Shown here piece by piece: positions 1-10,264 of a stretch of DNA of 64,000 nucleotides; positions within the stretch are counted from its first letter, which is position 1, and each line of letters starts with the position of its first letter. The notes below the pieces were generated by a model. It had not been told where the DNA came from and searched no databases. It was given only the letters and a program-made list of their open reading frames with translations. The position numbers and the translations under genes were made by a program. The stretch comes from Candidatus Fredericiella danica (lineage in GTDB: Bacteria > Chloroflexota > Anaerolineae > Caldilineales > Caldilineaceae): the NCBI GenBank assembly GCA_016713335.1, contig JADJPH010000028.1, positions 1 through 64,000 of the forward strand, given 5' to 3'.

Positions 1-38
1 GCATGAACCACTATGTCAAAATTTCAAGGAGCATTGCT

Positions 39-2050
39 ATGAAGAAATCCTTGTTTGGTTTCCTGTTGGCCACCATGCTGGTGCTGACAGGCTTTGCGGC
101 GGCGCACGCACAAGACGCGCCGCCAACGCCCGCGGATGAGCCGAGTTTGCGCATGCCCCGCTATGTTACACCGGCCTACACAACGTTGGGCACGCGCAAC
201 GCCGACGGCACGCCCGGCCCCAACTACTGGCAGAACCACTCAGTGCATGACATCGCAATCGAGGTTGCGCCGCCTGGGCGCACAGTCACCGGTACACAGA
301 CGATCACCTACACCAACAACAGCCCGAATCCGCTGCCGCTGGTCGTTGTGCGGCTTATTCAGAATTCCCGCCTGCCGGAGGCGGTCCGCGAAGAGAATCA
401 CACCCCGGATTTCCTAACCGATGGCATCCAGATTGATGAATTCAGCGTCAACGGCCAGGTGATGCCGTGGGCGACCTTCGATGCATCCTGCCCTTTGAAA
501 CGGTCACCTTTGCCTTCAAGTGGCACTACGATCTCGGCCTCGAATACAACCGGGAAGGCGTGTTCGATCCCACCACTTTCTTCATCGGCTATTTCTTTCC
601 GCGCATTTCTACCTACAGTGACACCGATGCCGGCCTGCTGGCCGGTTGGGATCTAGAGGAATACACCTACCGCAGCGGTCGTGAAGGGAACAACGACTTT
701 GCCGATTTCAACTACAGTGTCACTGTGCCCAAGAATTTTCTCGTCTGGGCGACGGGCGAACTGCAAAACCCCGACGAAGTGCTCCAGCCAGACGCGGCGC
801 AACGCCTGCTGGAGTCGCGCACGAGCGACGAGATCGTCACCATCGCCAGCCCCGACGATCTGAAACAGGGGTTGATCACCGCCCAGACTGACACCGTCAC
901 CTGGCGGTGGAAAGCCGAAAACATCTCGGATGTCGCGCTCGGCGTGAGCGACCATTACGTCTGGGATGCGGGCAGCGTCGTCGCGGATCCGGCCAACGAA
1001 CGCCGGGTGAGTGTTCACGCCGCATACGCCGAAGAGTTCGCCGGCTTCGAACAGATGGCACAGGACATCAAGGATATCGTGACCTTTGCGTCGTCTGAAT
1101 GGCCCGGCGTGCCCTGGCCCTATAGCCATGCCAACGTCTTTGTCGGTGGCGGCGACGAAGAATTTCCCATGATGGCCAATGACGGTTCCGATGCGGGGGA
1201 GGGCAGATCCGTTCGCTTCATCGCCGCGCACGAACTGCTACACAGCTACTTCCCTTTTTATATGGGCATCGACGAGCGGCGCTATCCCTTCATGGATGAA
1301 GGTTGGACGACCGCGTTCGAGTACTTGTTCAACCTGGAAGACATCGGCCAGGAGGCGGCCGACGCGCTGTTCATCGACATGCGCAGCAGCCACCTGGCCA
1401 AATCCTTCCCAGGCGAAGAAATCCCCATCATCACGCCGGCGGATGCCACGCGGGGGATCGTGACGGGCGTCGACGGCTATGAAAAGGCGGCATTGGCCTT
1501 CCTGGCCCTCAAAGAATACATGGGCGATGACGCGTTCAAAGTCTCGCTGCACGCGTTCATCGATCGCTGGCACGGGAAGCGCCCGCTGCCCTGGGACATG
1601 TTCAACACCTTCAGCGACACGTCGGATCTGGAGTTGAACTGGTTCTTCCAGAACTGGTTCTTTGAAAGCAACTACCTGAATATCGCACTTGGCGATGTGC
1701 AGGCCGCGGATGACGGCTATGCGATCGAGGTCAAGAACGCCGGCGGCGCGGCGGTTCCGTTTGACGTAAAGGTCGTCTACGCCGATGACAGCGAGGAGAG
1801 CTTCCGCCAGGGACCTGGCGTATGGCAGGACTCCCCCGAGGAAGTGACGGTCACGATCACGACCGACCAGGAACTGAAGTCCGTGACCCTCGACGGCGGC
1901 ATCTTTGTGGATGGCAACCTGGCCGACAACACGTGGTTGAGCGAGGCGTCGGATACAGAAACGTCGACGGCGCAGCCGCCGATCAAACGCGACATGCGCG
2001 TCAGCCGTACGCAGACTGGCATGAAACGCCAAGGGGAAAACTATCCCTGA
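39..2050 (+). CDS. Secreted M1-like zinc metallopeptidase (one frameshift)
   Basis: Probable exported aminopeptidase-like enzyme. The ATG at 39 follows AAGGAG at good spacing and begins a signal peptide (MKKSLFGFLLATMLVLTG, Ala-rich cleavage region); an in-frame ATG at 3 has no ribosome site. The zinc signature HELLH is encoded at 1229-1243, and the third ligand, a Glu in DEGW, follows 18 residues after the second His, which is the M1/gluzincin spacing. The N-terminal part has the beta-sandwich character of M1 N-domains. The frame changes once near 480-500; beyond it a second frame runs uninterrupted to 2050. A sequencing indel is likely. Substrate is unknown. It lies 16 bp upstream of an exported hydrolase, suggesting joint peptide degradation outside the membrane. 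Confidence 0.8.
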
Positions 2051-2066
2051 CTTAAGGAAAGTAAGT

Positions 2067-4172
2067 ATGAAAATTCGTATGCTTCCGGTATTCGTTGCGT
2101 TGACGCTGGCATCGGTACTGACCTTGACTGTGGCCGTCCAGACAGCCGCGGCGCAGGATAGTTCGTTCGTGCCGGCGGCGACAACGATCCCTTGCCCGAT
2201 GGCTTTGCCGGCCAGTGAGGTCGAGGGAAAAACGGTGACCTGCGGCCAAATCAGTGTTCCGGAAGACTGGGACAACACCGCTGGCAAACAAATCGCCATC
2301 ACCTATGCAGTGCTGCACAGCAAGTCGCTGTCGCCGTTTCCCGATCCGGTCATCTATTTTGGTGGTGGCCCCGGCGAGAGTCCCCTGGAATCCATCGCGT
2401 ACTGGTCGTCTGCCCTCGGGAAACTACGCGCCACCCGTGATGTGATCCTCTTCGACCAGCGCGGCGTGCTCTACAGCGCTTCCCTGGCATGTCCCTTACC
2501 CGTGGAACTGGGGATGACACCCGAACAGCAAGCGGCGGCGGTGACAGCGCCGCCTCGCAACGGATACCGCAACCGACGCCGACCGCAACCGAGGCGTCAG
2601 CCGCGCCGGTGGATTTGCCAGACTCAAAAGAGGAAGTCTTCGCCCTCTTCTCGACGCGGCGATGTCCAGACCATGCTTGCCCTCGCACCAGCACTCCAGG
2701 ATCCGGGTCCAGAAACCCGATGCGGAGAGTATTTCCGGGCCAACGACGTGGATCTCTCGCAATATGAGTCGGTGGCCAACGCGCGCGATGTGATCGGGCT
2801 GTTGCAGGCGCTCGGTTACCCCGCGTACAACATCTACGGCATCTCCTATGGGACGCGCCTGGCGACGGTGGTGATGCGCCTCTACCAGGAAAGCCCGGAT
2901 GCGGCCGCCCTGCCCGTGATTCGCAGCGTGGTGATCGACGGCGTGATGCCCACCACGCTCAATCAGGCCGCCGAGAATCCCTTCTCGGAACAATTGGTGG
3001 CGCTGCGCGTCTTTGCCGATTGTGAGGCCGACGCGGCCTGCGGCGCGGCCTTCCCCAATATCCGCCAACGCACGATCGACCTGCTCGACCAACTTGAGGC
3101 TGCGCCGATTGAGACCAGCGCCGGGACAACGGTGACTTTGGCTGATGTCACCGGTATGCTAACCGGTTTGTCGAGCAATCACCCACGGGTCGCCTATCTG
3201 CCATACCTGATCGACGAGTTGGAACGCGGCGTCGATACCACCTTCCAGGGGTTGAAGACCGGTGCATTGCCACCGCCCGCGGCGCCGACGACGGCCGCCA
3301 ACCCCTTGGATTTGATCGCCGGGCGAGCGACCGAACTTGCCGGGATGGCAAACCAACTGGGCACGGCATTGAATGACCTGGCGCAGCAAACCCAAAGCTT
3401 GACCGCAGCCGTGCTGACGCAGCAGTCGCTGCCCGAATACTTCCTGGGCGAAGCCGAGCGGCTCGCCCTCCAGCGCCCGAAGTTTGGGGCGAACCTGCGC
3501 GCAAACTTTCCAGAGATCGGCAAAACCGCCGTCTCCGAGCCAACACGCGCGACGATTGAAGCCTTCATTTCCCTCTATGGCGACGCGCAACAGCGGGCAA
3601 TCTTGACCAGTATCCTCAACGTAATGGACGATGACGATATTCGGGTCACGGCCGCGGTGTTGGCAACCGAACAGGCACGTGCACGCTTTTCGACGGCGCT
3701 CAGCAACTATATGAACCTGTCCGTCATCTGCAATGATAGTTGGGGCGGGCTGCAGGATGTGCAGAGCTTCTTTGACCGCTTTGCCGCCGCGGAAGCCCCG
3801 CAGTTGATCGATGCCAACTGGGGGACCCTGTGGCAGGTGATCCGCTACCATCAGTCTTGTGCAAGCTTGCAGGTCACGCCCGCCGAGATGGCGGATCAAG
3901 TGCAGGTTGCCAGCGACATCCGCACGCTGGTCGCGAACGGGTCGCTGGATGCGCTCACGCCCAAGGAATGGGGCGACCTGGTCTACGACAGCCTGACCAA
4001 TGCCATCAGCACGACCATTCCCTTCGGCGGGCATGGCGCCACGGCGCAGACGGCTTGTGGACAGGACATGGTGGTCGCGTTCGTCACCTATCCGGATGCG
4101 CCGCTGAATACGTCGTGCACCGAGGCGCTGCAGCCGCAATGGGTGCTGCCGGCGTTAGAAGACAACCCATGA
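2067..4172 (+). CDS. Exported alpha/beta hydrolase, tripeptidyl/prolyl aminopeptidase-like
   Basis: An alpha/beta hydrolase of the TAP type, about 700 residues, with an N-terminal signal peptide ending near TAAAQ. GGGPGES near residue 97 fits the oxyanion-hole motif, DQRG follows, and the nucleophile elbow GISYG puts the catalytic Ser near residue 260 (codon 2844). GGHG near the C-terminus may hold the catalytic His. Between about 2540 and 2650 the reading frame gives an improbable Arg-rich stretch, while the +2 frame gives a normal linker (PTPTATEASAAPVDLPDS), so two compensating indels probably lie there. It starts 16 bp after the metallopeptidase stop. Likely role is release of short N-terminal peptides outside the cell; the exact substrate cannot be told. 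Confidence 0.8.
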   Translation: MKIRMLPVFVALTLASVLTLTVAVQTAAAQDSSFVPAATTIPCPMALPASEVEGKTVTCGQISVPEDWDNTAGKQIAITYAVLHSKSLSPFPDPVIYFGGGPGESPLESIAYWSSALGKLRATRDVILFDQRGVLYSASLACPLPVELGMTPEQQAAAVTAPPRNGYRNRRRPQPRRQPRRWICQTQKRKSSPSSRRGDVQTMLALAPALQDPGPETRCGEYFRANDVDLSQYESVANARDVIGLLQALGYPAYNIYGISYGTRLATVVMRLYQESPDAAALPVIRSVVIDGVMPTTLNQAAENPFSEQLVALRVFADCEADAACGAAFPNIRQRTIDLLDQLEAAPIETSAGTTVTLADVTGMLTGLSSNHPRVAYLPYLIDELERGVDTTFQGLKTGALPPPAAPTTAANPLDLIAGRATELAGMANQLGTALNDLAQQTQSLTAAVLTQQSLPEYFLGEAERLALQRPKFGANLRANFPEIGKTAVSEPTRATIEAFISLYGDAQQRAILTSILNVMDDDDIRVTAAVLATEQARARFSTALSNYMNLSVICNDSWGGLQDVQSFFDRFAAAEAPQLIDANWGTLWQVIRYHQSCASLQVTPAEMADQVQVASDIRTLVANGSLDALTPKEWGDLVYDSLTNAISTTIPFGGHGATAQTACGQDMVVAFVTYPDAPLNTSCTEALQPQWVLPALEDNP

Positions 4173-4287
4173 TACAGCATCGGGGCACGTCGCCGGCACG
4201 CCACACAATGGATTTGGCTGGCCTATTTCGTTGCGGCGTGCCGGATTCGCAGATTTTGGTAGAACGCATCAAGTTGGAGAAAAAGCG

Positions 4288-5822
4288 ATGAAACTACATC
4301 ACATGATTGTGCTTTCGGCTGTGCTGTTGACGCTGACGGCCTGCACCGTGCCAGTTGTGCAGCCGGCGGTCGACAACAGTGCGGCGCCGGTGGTTGAGGC
4401 GGCCGCCCCGTCGCCCCGGCCGCAACGCCGGCGCCCCTGGCATGGGAACCCTGCTCAGAACCGTTGTCGGCCGACCTGGAATGCGCGCAGATGCAGGCGC
4501 CCCTGGATTACGCCGAGCCGGATGGCCCGACCATCACGCTGGGGCTGACGCGCGTGAAGGCGACGGATCCGGACAAGCGCATCGGCAGCCTGATTATCAA
4601 TCCGGGCGGCCCTGGCGGTCCAGGTTCGGATATACTCGACGTAGTGGCAAGATTCAACCCTCCCTTCACCACCGAGTTGCGCGAGTACTTTGACCTCGTT
4701 GGGTTGGACCCGCGTGGGGTTGGCCTAAGCACGCCGGTCATGTGCGACCCCGAAATCTGGAATGAAGGCGGTTCGCTCTTCCCCAAAGACCAGGCAGCCT
4801 ATGACGCAATGGTTGCGCACAACAAAGCTTTCGGCGCGAGCTGCCTTGAAAACACCGGGCCACTCCTGGCCCATCTGGACACCGTCTCGGTGGCGCGCGA
4901 TCTGGATGCGATACGGGCGGCGCTGGGCGACGAGAAGCTGAATTACTTGGGCCTCTCATACGGCTCCATGATTGGCGCCCAGTATGCCGAGTTGTTTCCC
5001 GACAAAATTCGGGTCATGGCGCTGGATGGGGCATTGGATCATTCGCAATCTGAACACACCTCCCAGTTTGTTGAAGCCAAAGCCTACGAACTGGTCTTTG
5101 AGCACTTTGCGGCCTGGTGTGATGCAAACGAGGAGTGCGCGCTCCATGGCAAAGATGTGCTAAAGGAATTCGACGCACTGACCAAACAGGCGGACGAGAC
5201 GCCGATTCCAGCCCCTGACTGTGTGGCTTCGGGCCAGTGCCGGGCGATCGTCACCGGCGATGACATTCGCGCCAGCGTTCAGGGACCCCTGCGGAAATTT
5301 GCGACATGGCCGCAGTTGGGCGATGGCCTGGCCAAGGCCATCAACGGTGACGCCAGTTTGTTTGCCTTCGAGCTGAGGACGGAGGCAACCCACTCGGACT
5401 TCTCCGAGACGGCCATTCAGTGTATGGACTGGACATCTGCCACCAATGCCACCTTTGAGGGCTTGCAGGCGCGGCGCATCTTCGACGTCGCCACGGCGCC
5501 GCATACGCAAGGCGCGACCCAGAGCTGGCGCGCCCAAACCCGCTGCCTGGGCTGGCCGGTGCCGGTGACCAATCCGCCGCGACCGCTGGTTGTGAAGGGG
5601 GCGCCGCCGATCCTGATTGTCAATGCCACCTATGATCCTTCGACCTCGATGCAATGGGCGCTCGAAATGTCCCACCAACTGCCGAGCGCGGTCTTGTTGA
5701 TTCGCGACGGGTATGGGCACGTCACCTTTTCGAATCCCGGCGACAGCCAGGTGCGTGACCTGATCGTCGAATATCTCATCACCGGCAACACGCCGCCGCC
5801 GAACACGGTCCTGCCGAACTGA
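4288..5822 (+). CDS. Lipoprotein alpha/beta hydrolase with TAP-like C-terminal domain (one frameshift)
   Basis: A second TAP-family hydrolase. The ATG at 4288 follows GGAG and opens a lipoprotein signal peptide with lipobox LTAC, so the protein is probably membrane-anchored outside the cell. The frame changes near 4405-4440; in the new frame the sequence continues through WEPC, a usual start of the mature domain, then NPGGPGGPG (oxyanion hole) and GLSYGS (nucleophile Ser). NATYDPSTS holds the likely catalytic Asp and GYGHVTF the His, typical of the TAP C-terminal domain. The frameshift lies in a C/G-rich run and is probably a sequencing error. It is the third gene of an apparent peptidase cluster, 115 bp after the preceding stop. 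Confidence 0.82.
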
Positions 5823-5827
5823 GCGCA

Positions 5828-5906
5828 GACACCGAATGCAATTCGGTGTCTGGTATGGGAAACGTGTTGAAACACGTTGGGCGGGGGCGGTGCACTCTTG
5901 CCCAAC
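5828..5906. other. Three stacked hairpins downstream of the hydrolase cluster
   Basis: A perfect 10-bp stem GACACCGAAT/ATTCGGTGTC with a 3-nt loop lies at 5828-5850. It is followed by AACGTGTT/AACACGTT at 5861-5878, and GTTGGGC at 5876-5882 pairs with GCCCAAC at 5900-5906. The second and third helices share bases, so they could not both form fully. There is no T run. It may end transcription or protect the 3' end of the upstream mRNA. Confidence 0.6.
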
Positions 5907-5914
5907 GGGGAAAC

Positions 5915-6296
5915 GATCAACGCGGAGATGCGGAGTGCGCGGAGAAACAAGCAGAGCCACGCACGTGAGTAAGTGGTTCGCCGCGGCCAAAGCCGTCCCC
6001 GGCATGCGCCACGTCCGCCCAACCGGTCCCGCCCGGTGCGGCGCTTGCCGGGGACGTTATCGCCGCCTGCTCCCGCCTCCCCATCAGCGCCACGCACGTG
6101 ACCGGTGGCGCACCTTCCCCTCCATATCTCTGCGCCAGGTGCGACGCACGGTGCACAGGTTGTGCGTGCGGCCACCAGCATTGGCACCGTGCGACGCACC
6201 GCCTGGCTCTGGCCCAGCGCTCACCACCCTGACGGGAGTGGTGCTCTGACGGACGGGGGACGGGGGTAAACACTGTGAAGGTGGTGCGTAGCCAGG
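5915..6296. other. Gene-free stretch with CGGAG-type repeat
   Basis: No convincing coding region in either strand. Positions 5918-5960 read GATCAACGCGGAGATGCGG and onward, a short irregular repeat resembling the one at 49139-49210. The rest is GC-rich sequence with no recognisable signal. Confidence 0.4.
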
Positions 6297-6530
6297 CTAC
6301 TGCCTTTGCTTGGCCACTTCCGGGTTGGGGATATGCTTCATTGTACGAACAACCAGCGCCGTTTGCACTGCGTAGGCGAGCGTCGCACTGAGGATCAGCG
6401 TTTTCACTTCGAACGGGGTCAGAGACCATTCTCTCGCCGCAAACATGAAGTATGCAACCACCAAGGTAAGCTGTTCCCGAAGAGGGCCACTGCACGAGAA
6501 ATTGCATCACTTTCGTGGTTTTTGGCGCAC
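6297..6530 (-). pseudogene. Possible frameshifted small membrane protein
   Basis: On the minus strand the stretch from about 6470 down to the stop at 6297-6299 encodes a plausible hydrophobic C-terminal segment (QLTLVVAYFMFAAREW, then ATLAYAVQTALVVRTM). Just upstream the continuation is open only in another frame (SDAISRAVALFG), so one indel near 6470 would join them. No start codon or ribosome site is clear. Base composition is more AT-rich than the neighbouring coding regions. It could be an orphan gene or a relic; I do not recognise the family. Confidence 0.3.
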
Positions 6531-6690
6531 TTCAGTGTCGAGAATGTACCAGACTAGATGTGGGGGTAACACACCCAAGTCATACGATATCGCCGTATCT
6601 GAAGGACTTTGTAGACCAGTGGGTCAGGGTACCGCCCGGGTCCGAGAAGCCAAGAATCCGCATTACACATTGCCGTCTCCAAACCCAAAG

Positions 6691-7005
6691 CTATGGGCGT
6701 TGTTTTGGATACCAACCCTGCATATTGTATGGCAATAAAATACTATTAAGAATGCCGCCGCCCACACCAACTGCGCAGAAGATGATTGGGATGTGCCTTA
6801 AATCGTTGTCACTAGACGCCACTGCCAAGACGGGTAACACACCCACCCAAAATCCCGATGCGAATAGGCCAAGCCGCCATGACAAGGACTTGGGATAATT
6901 TAGCTTCGCGTATCGAATCTGTTCAAAGCAGACGAGGATGGCGGTGATTACCCAAAGCGTAACCCAGAACGCAGTCAACTGCGATTGTCTTTCAGGCGAG
7001 ACCAT
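6691..7005 (-). CDS. Small membrane protein of unknown function
   Basis: An open frame of 104 residues with three clear hydrophobic segments: about residues 10-28 (LTAFWVTLWVITAILV), 45-63 (RLGLFASGFWVGVLPVLAVA) and 73-96 (PIIFCAVGVGGGILNSILL). The pattern is hard to obtain from a non-coding shadow and no good gene overlaps it. No Shine-Dalgarno precedes the ATG, and no family is recognised. With the fragment at 6297-6530 it forms an AT-richer island of minus-strand membrane proteins, possibly acquired. Confidence 0.45.
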   Translation of the reverse strand: MVSPERQSQLTAFWVTLWVITAILVCFEQIRYAKLNYPKSLSWRLGLFASGFWVGVLPVLAVASSDNDLRHIPIIFCAVGVGGGILNSILLPYNMQGWYPKQRP

Positions 7006-7105
7006 CGGTGGAAGGGCGAGTAAATGCCGTTCGACGCCGGGGTCGGCGGATTAAAGGTTGGCTTGAGTCTAGATCGCCGCGTAAGGAATGGCAAATCCGG
7101 AGCTA

Positions 7106-7114
7106 TGGTATACT
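7106..7114 (+). promoter_or_regulatory. Extended -10 promoter, likely leaderless transcript
   Basis: TGGTATACT is an extended -10 element (TG-n-TATACT). No -35 is visible at normal spacing. The ATG at 7123 is only 8 nt past the element, so transcription would begin at or next to the start codon. No Shine-Dalgarno precedes that ATG. Confidence 0.5.
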
Positions 7115-7122
7115 CCACCCCC

Positions 7123-8746
7123 ATGCGTGCGCTTTACTTCCTCGTCTTTACCACCGGTCTGGTCACGCTGGGCGTCGAACTGAGCGCCTCCCGCCTGTTG
7201 GAACCTGCGTTTGGGAACAGCCAACTCGTTTGGGCCGCACTGATCGGGCTGATTTTGCTGTCGCTTACCGCGGGGGCGTGGCTTGGCGGTGTGCTTGCCG
7301 ACCGTTATCCCAGGCGCCGTGAACTTGACCTGACGTTGACCGTGGCCGCCGTGGGCGTAGCGATGGTCCCACTCCTCAGCCAGCCCGTGCTCCGCCTGGC
7401 GGCCGTCGGCCTGGCCGACTTTGCACCGGGACTGTTGGCGGGCGCACTGGTGGCGGTGGCGCTGCTCTTTGCCCTGCCTGCGGTGCTACTAGGTGTGGCG
7501 ACCCCCTGGGCAGTGCGCCTTTCGGTTTCTGACCTGAACAAGACCGGCCATATCGCCGGGCGTTTCTCTGCGATTGCCACCGCCGGAAGCCTGGTTGGGG
7601 CATTCCTGCCGGTGCTGTGGCTGATTCCGACCTTTGGCGCGGTGGACCTTTTACTTGCTGGCGCTCTTGCTGCTCGCCGTGATTACCTTAACCGCCCCCA
7701 GACAGTCTTACCGTTGGATTCCTGCAACGGTCTTTGTTGGCGTCTTGATCGTTGCCTTTTTTGCCCAGCCGGCCGGTGTACGCGCAGCCTGGGATGATGG
7801 GCGCACGGGACCGATCATCTATGAAGACGAGAGCGCCTTCAACTACATCGCCGTGCGCCAGTGGGGCACCGAGCGCCACCTGAAACTGAACGATGGCATT
7901 GGCATCCACTCCGTCTACCACCCCGGCGCGGTGCTGAGCAACGGGATATGGGATTACTTTTTGCTCGCGCCGCTGTTTGGGGAGGGAGATTGGAGATTGG
8001 AGACTGGAGATTGGAGATCAGAGGTTACGTCTGCCCAGTCTCCAATCTCCAATCTCCAATCTCCAATCTCCAATCTCCTTTTCATCGGTGCGGCCGCTGG
8101 CACTGCTGCCGGGTTATTCACCAGCATTTATGGGGAGATCCCCATCACGGGCGTGGAGTTGGATCCACAGATTTTGGAAGTCGCCAGAAGCTATTTTGAT
8201 GCGAATTGGCCAAACTATTCGACCGTTGCCGCCGACGGGCGGCGCTGGCTGCTGCAGCAACCGGCAACGACGAAGTTCGACCTGATCGCAGTCGATGCCT
8301 ACCGGCCGCCGTATATTCCCTTTCACCTGACGACCGTTGAGTTTTTCGAGTTGGTGAAAGCGCATCTGAGTGAGGATGGGGTAGTCGCCATCAATGTGGG
8401 GCGCACGCCGGGCAATTTTGCCCTGGTGGAAGCCATGGCCGCGACGCTGCAGCAGGTATTTCCCAGCGTCTATGTCGTGGATGAGCCTGGCCCACCTGGG
8501 GTGCTCGCAAATTCGCTTGTTGTCGCCACGAGGCAGCCCACGACGTTGGAAGGATTTTCACAACAAGTTGCCGCATTGCCGGCAAGCCTGCCGCCTGAAT
8601 TCGTCGCTTTTGCCGGTCGAGCGACTGGGCAGGTGCGCGCCGCCACGCTACCGGCGGATGCACCGGTGTTTACCGACGATCACTCGCAGGTCGAGCAGAT
8701 CGTGCACAGTCTGATCGCCGATTTTCTGTTGAGCGAGACGCCCTGA
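7123..8746 (+). CDS. Fused membrane/spermidine synthase-like protein (one frameshift)
   Basis: The N-terminal half has several transmembrane segments, beginning ALYFLVFTTGLVTLGVELSA, as in MFS-like domains fused to aminopropyltransferases. The C-terminal half is a SAM-methyltransferase fold resembling spermidine synthase: LLFIGAAAGTAAG (nucleotide loop), ITGVELDPQILEVAR, and FDLIAVDAYRPPYIPFHL. The frame changes near 7641-7655, inside a helix, and continues cleanly in the +1 frame. A 94-bp GGAGATT-type inverted repeat (7985-8078) is read in frame just before the SAM-binding loop. Substrate is uncertain, because many fused members are not true spermidine synthases. The start at 7123 is chosen from the -10 element. 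Confidence 0.75.
7985..8078. repeat. Heptanucleotide inverted repeat, GGAGATT type, inside a gene
   Basis: The left arm (7985-8019) is tandem GGAGATT with minor changes; the right arm (8036-8078) is its reverse complement, TCTCCAA in tandem; about 16 nt lie between. The arms could form a hairpin of more than 30 bp. A 7-nt period cycles through all reading frames, encoding GDWRLE-type residues from one arm and QSPISNL-type from the other, without stops. A second in-gene copy lies at 13524-13604. Confidence 0.85.
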
Positions 8747-8765
8747 TGGAAGCGAGGCTTGAACT

Positions 8766-9446
8766 GTGACCAACACTCTGCCTGCCGAAACTCTGGCCCT
8801 GACCAAGACCCTGCCCCTCAAGCCGGCGCCGGTTATCTTGACCGGCCGGTCAGTGAAACTGACCCCGGTCGACGTCGATCGGGATGCCGCCGCGCTCTTT
8901 GCGGTGTCCAATGGCGCACCGATTTCAATTGATGACCGGCAGTATCCTGCCTACGATCCTGAAGCGTTGATCTGGAGCTACCTTTTCTATTCGCCGTATG
9001 CAAACCTGGACACCTTCCGGTCCTATCTAACCGAACAGATCAACGGTGCGGATCGGTTACTGCTTTGTGTAGTCGATCAGGCAAGCGGGCATCCGGTTGG
9101 TGTGGTGACGCTGATGAGCAACGTCCCGTCGTTCCTGCGTATCGAGCTGGGGGGGATCTGGTACAGCCCCATTGTCCAGCGGACGCAGGCGAACCTAGAA
9201 TCGACCTACTTGATGTTGGTCCACGCCTTTGAACTTGGTTATCGTCGCGTCGAGTGGAAGTGTGACAGCCGGAATGAGCGCTCCCGGCGTTCCGCCCTTC
9301 GGATGGGATTCCAGTTTGAGGGGATCCAGGAGCAGCACATGATCATCAAGGGCCAGAATCGGGACACGGCCTGGTATCGCATGCTTGGCCATGAATGGCC
9401 CGCGGTGCGCAAGACGCTGGAATCAATGCTGTATGGCCACTGCTAG
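8766..9446 (+). CDS. GNAT-family N-acetyltransferase (RimJ/RimL-like)
   Basis: Protein of 226 residues. A segment starting ILTGRSVKLTPVD opens the acetyltransferase fold, and LGGIWYSPIVQRTQ lies in the acetyl-CoA-binding region, where the usual QxxGxG loop is degenerate. The part around LGYRRVEWKCDSRNERSRR followed by ALRMGFQFEG matches the RimJ/RimL-like subgroup, which often acts on protein N-termini or small amines. The GTG start at 8766 lies 19 bp after the previous stop; no strong ribosome site is seen. The end overlaps the next gene by 14 bp, so the two are probably co-translated. Substrate unknown. Confidence 0.8.
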   Translation: MTNTLPAETLALTKTLPLKPAPVILTGRSVKLTPVDVDRDAAALFAVSNGAPISIDDRQYPAYDPEALIWSYLFYSPYANLDTFRSYLTEQINGADRLLLCVVDQASGHPVGVVTLMSNVPSFLRIELGGIWYSPIVQRTQANLESTYLMLVHAFELGYRRVEWKCDSRNERSRRSALRMGFQFEGIQEQHMIIKGQNRDTAWYRMLGHEWPAVRKTLESMLYGHC

Positions 9447-10158
9447 GCGCGCAACGGTGACGCGTACGCTGGAAGGAAGCGATGGGTTCGCATACGAAGT
9501 CGCATTCCGTCCCCGCAAGACTTTCGGCATCAGCGTGCGCCTTGACGGCCGTGTCCTTGTCGCCGCACCCAAAGGGAGCAGCCTTGCTCAGGTCGATGAA
9601 ATCGTGCGCACACGGAGCGCCTGGATCCGGAAGCATCTGAAGCGCATCGGGGATCTCCCAAAACCGCGCCATCCTGTCTACGCCCACGGTGAGACGCACT
9701 ACTACCTGGGCGCGCCCTACGTATTGGATGTGACCGAGCACAGGCCCGAGCTGGTGCAATTGGCCGAAGGGCGAATTGAGATTCACATCGGTGCGCCGAT
9801 TGAGCCAGGCCGTATCCAGACGATGTTGGCGCATTGGTACAGGCACGAGGCGCAGCGCGTCTTTACTTCACGTATTTTGGTTTGGCTGCCGCTGGTACCG
9901 AACCCAGCCATCCCGTTCAAGACGATTCGGATTCGCGCGATGACCTCGCGCTGGGGGAGTTGCACAACCGCCGGCGCCATCACGCTGAATCTCCGGTTGA
10001 TCCAGGCGCCGATTGACCTGGTGGACTACGTCATCGTGCACGAACTCTGCCACCTCTGCCACCACAATCACGGTCCCGGCTTTTACCGATTGCTCGATGC
10101 GCTCATGCCCGACTGGCGCGTGCGCCGGCATCGTCTGAATCAACTGGCGGTCTGGTAG
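9433..10158 (+). CDS. YgjP-like (DUF45) metal-dependent hydrolase
   Basis: About 241 residues from the ATG at 9433, which lies inside the end of the acetyltransferase gene. The C-terminal signature HELCHLCHHNHGPGF is the HExxH...NHG/xxF motif of the YgjP/M48-related family, with SRWGSC upstream (usual SRWGSC in the family) near residue 173. These are small cytoplasmic zinc proteins with unsettled function. Earlier in-frame ATGs would extend it further into the upstream gene and are less likely. It ends 23 bp before the promoter of the molybdenum hydroxylase operon. Confidence 0.83.
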   Translation: MATARRATVTRTLEGSDGFAYEVAFRPRKTFGISVRLDGRVLVAAPKGSSLAQVDEIVRTRSAWIRKHLKRIGDLPKPRHPVYAHGETHYYLGAPYVLDVTEHRPELVQLAEGRIEIHIGAPIEPGRIQTMLAHWYRHEAQRVFTSRILVWLPLVPNPAIPFKTIRIRAMTSRWGSCTTAGAITLNLRLIQAPIDLVDYVIVHELCHLCHHNHGPGFYRLLDALMPDWRVRRHRLNQLAVW

Positions 10159-10181
10159 TTGGCGTGCTTCCCCAAGCGTCG

Positions 10182-10210
10182 TTGATAATCCACCTTCCCT
10201 TTGCTATACT
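10182..10210 (+). promoter_or_regulatory. Sigma-70-type promoter of the molybdenum hydroxylase operon
   Basis: TTGATA at 10182-10187 and TATACT at 10205-10210 are separated by 17 nt, near-consensus for sigma-70. The first gene starts at 10265, giving an untranslated leader of about 45-50 nt. Confidence 0.7.
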
Positions 10211-10264
10211 CTTCCCACCAATGTCATTCTCCCGTCTCTACCACCAGAAAGTAGTACGGTCTCT

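Noticed and set aside
1238..2302. Minus-strand frame of about 350 residues opposite the metallopeptidase
   Set aside because: Overlaps the zinc-motif region of the metallopeptidase and has no recognisable motif.
5917..6510. Minus-strand frame of 197 residues
   Set aside because: Odd composition with many Cys/Arg/Pro and no hydrophobic or motif pattern; part of this stretch reads better as a hydrophobic segment in another frame.
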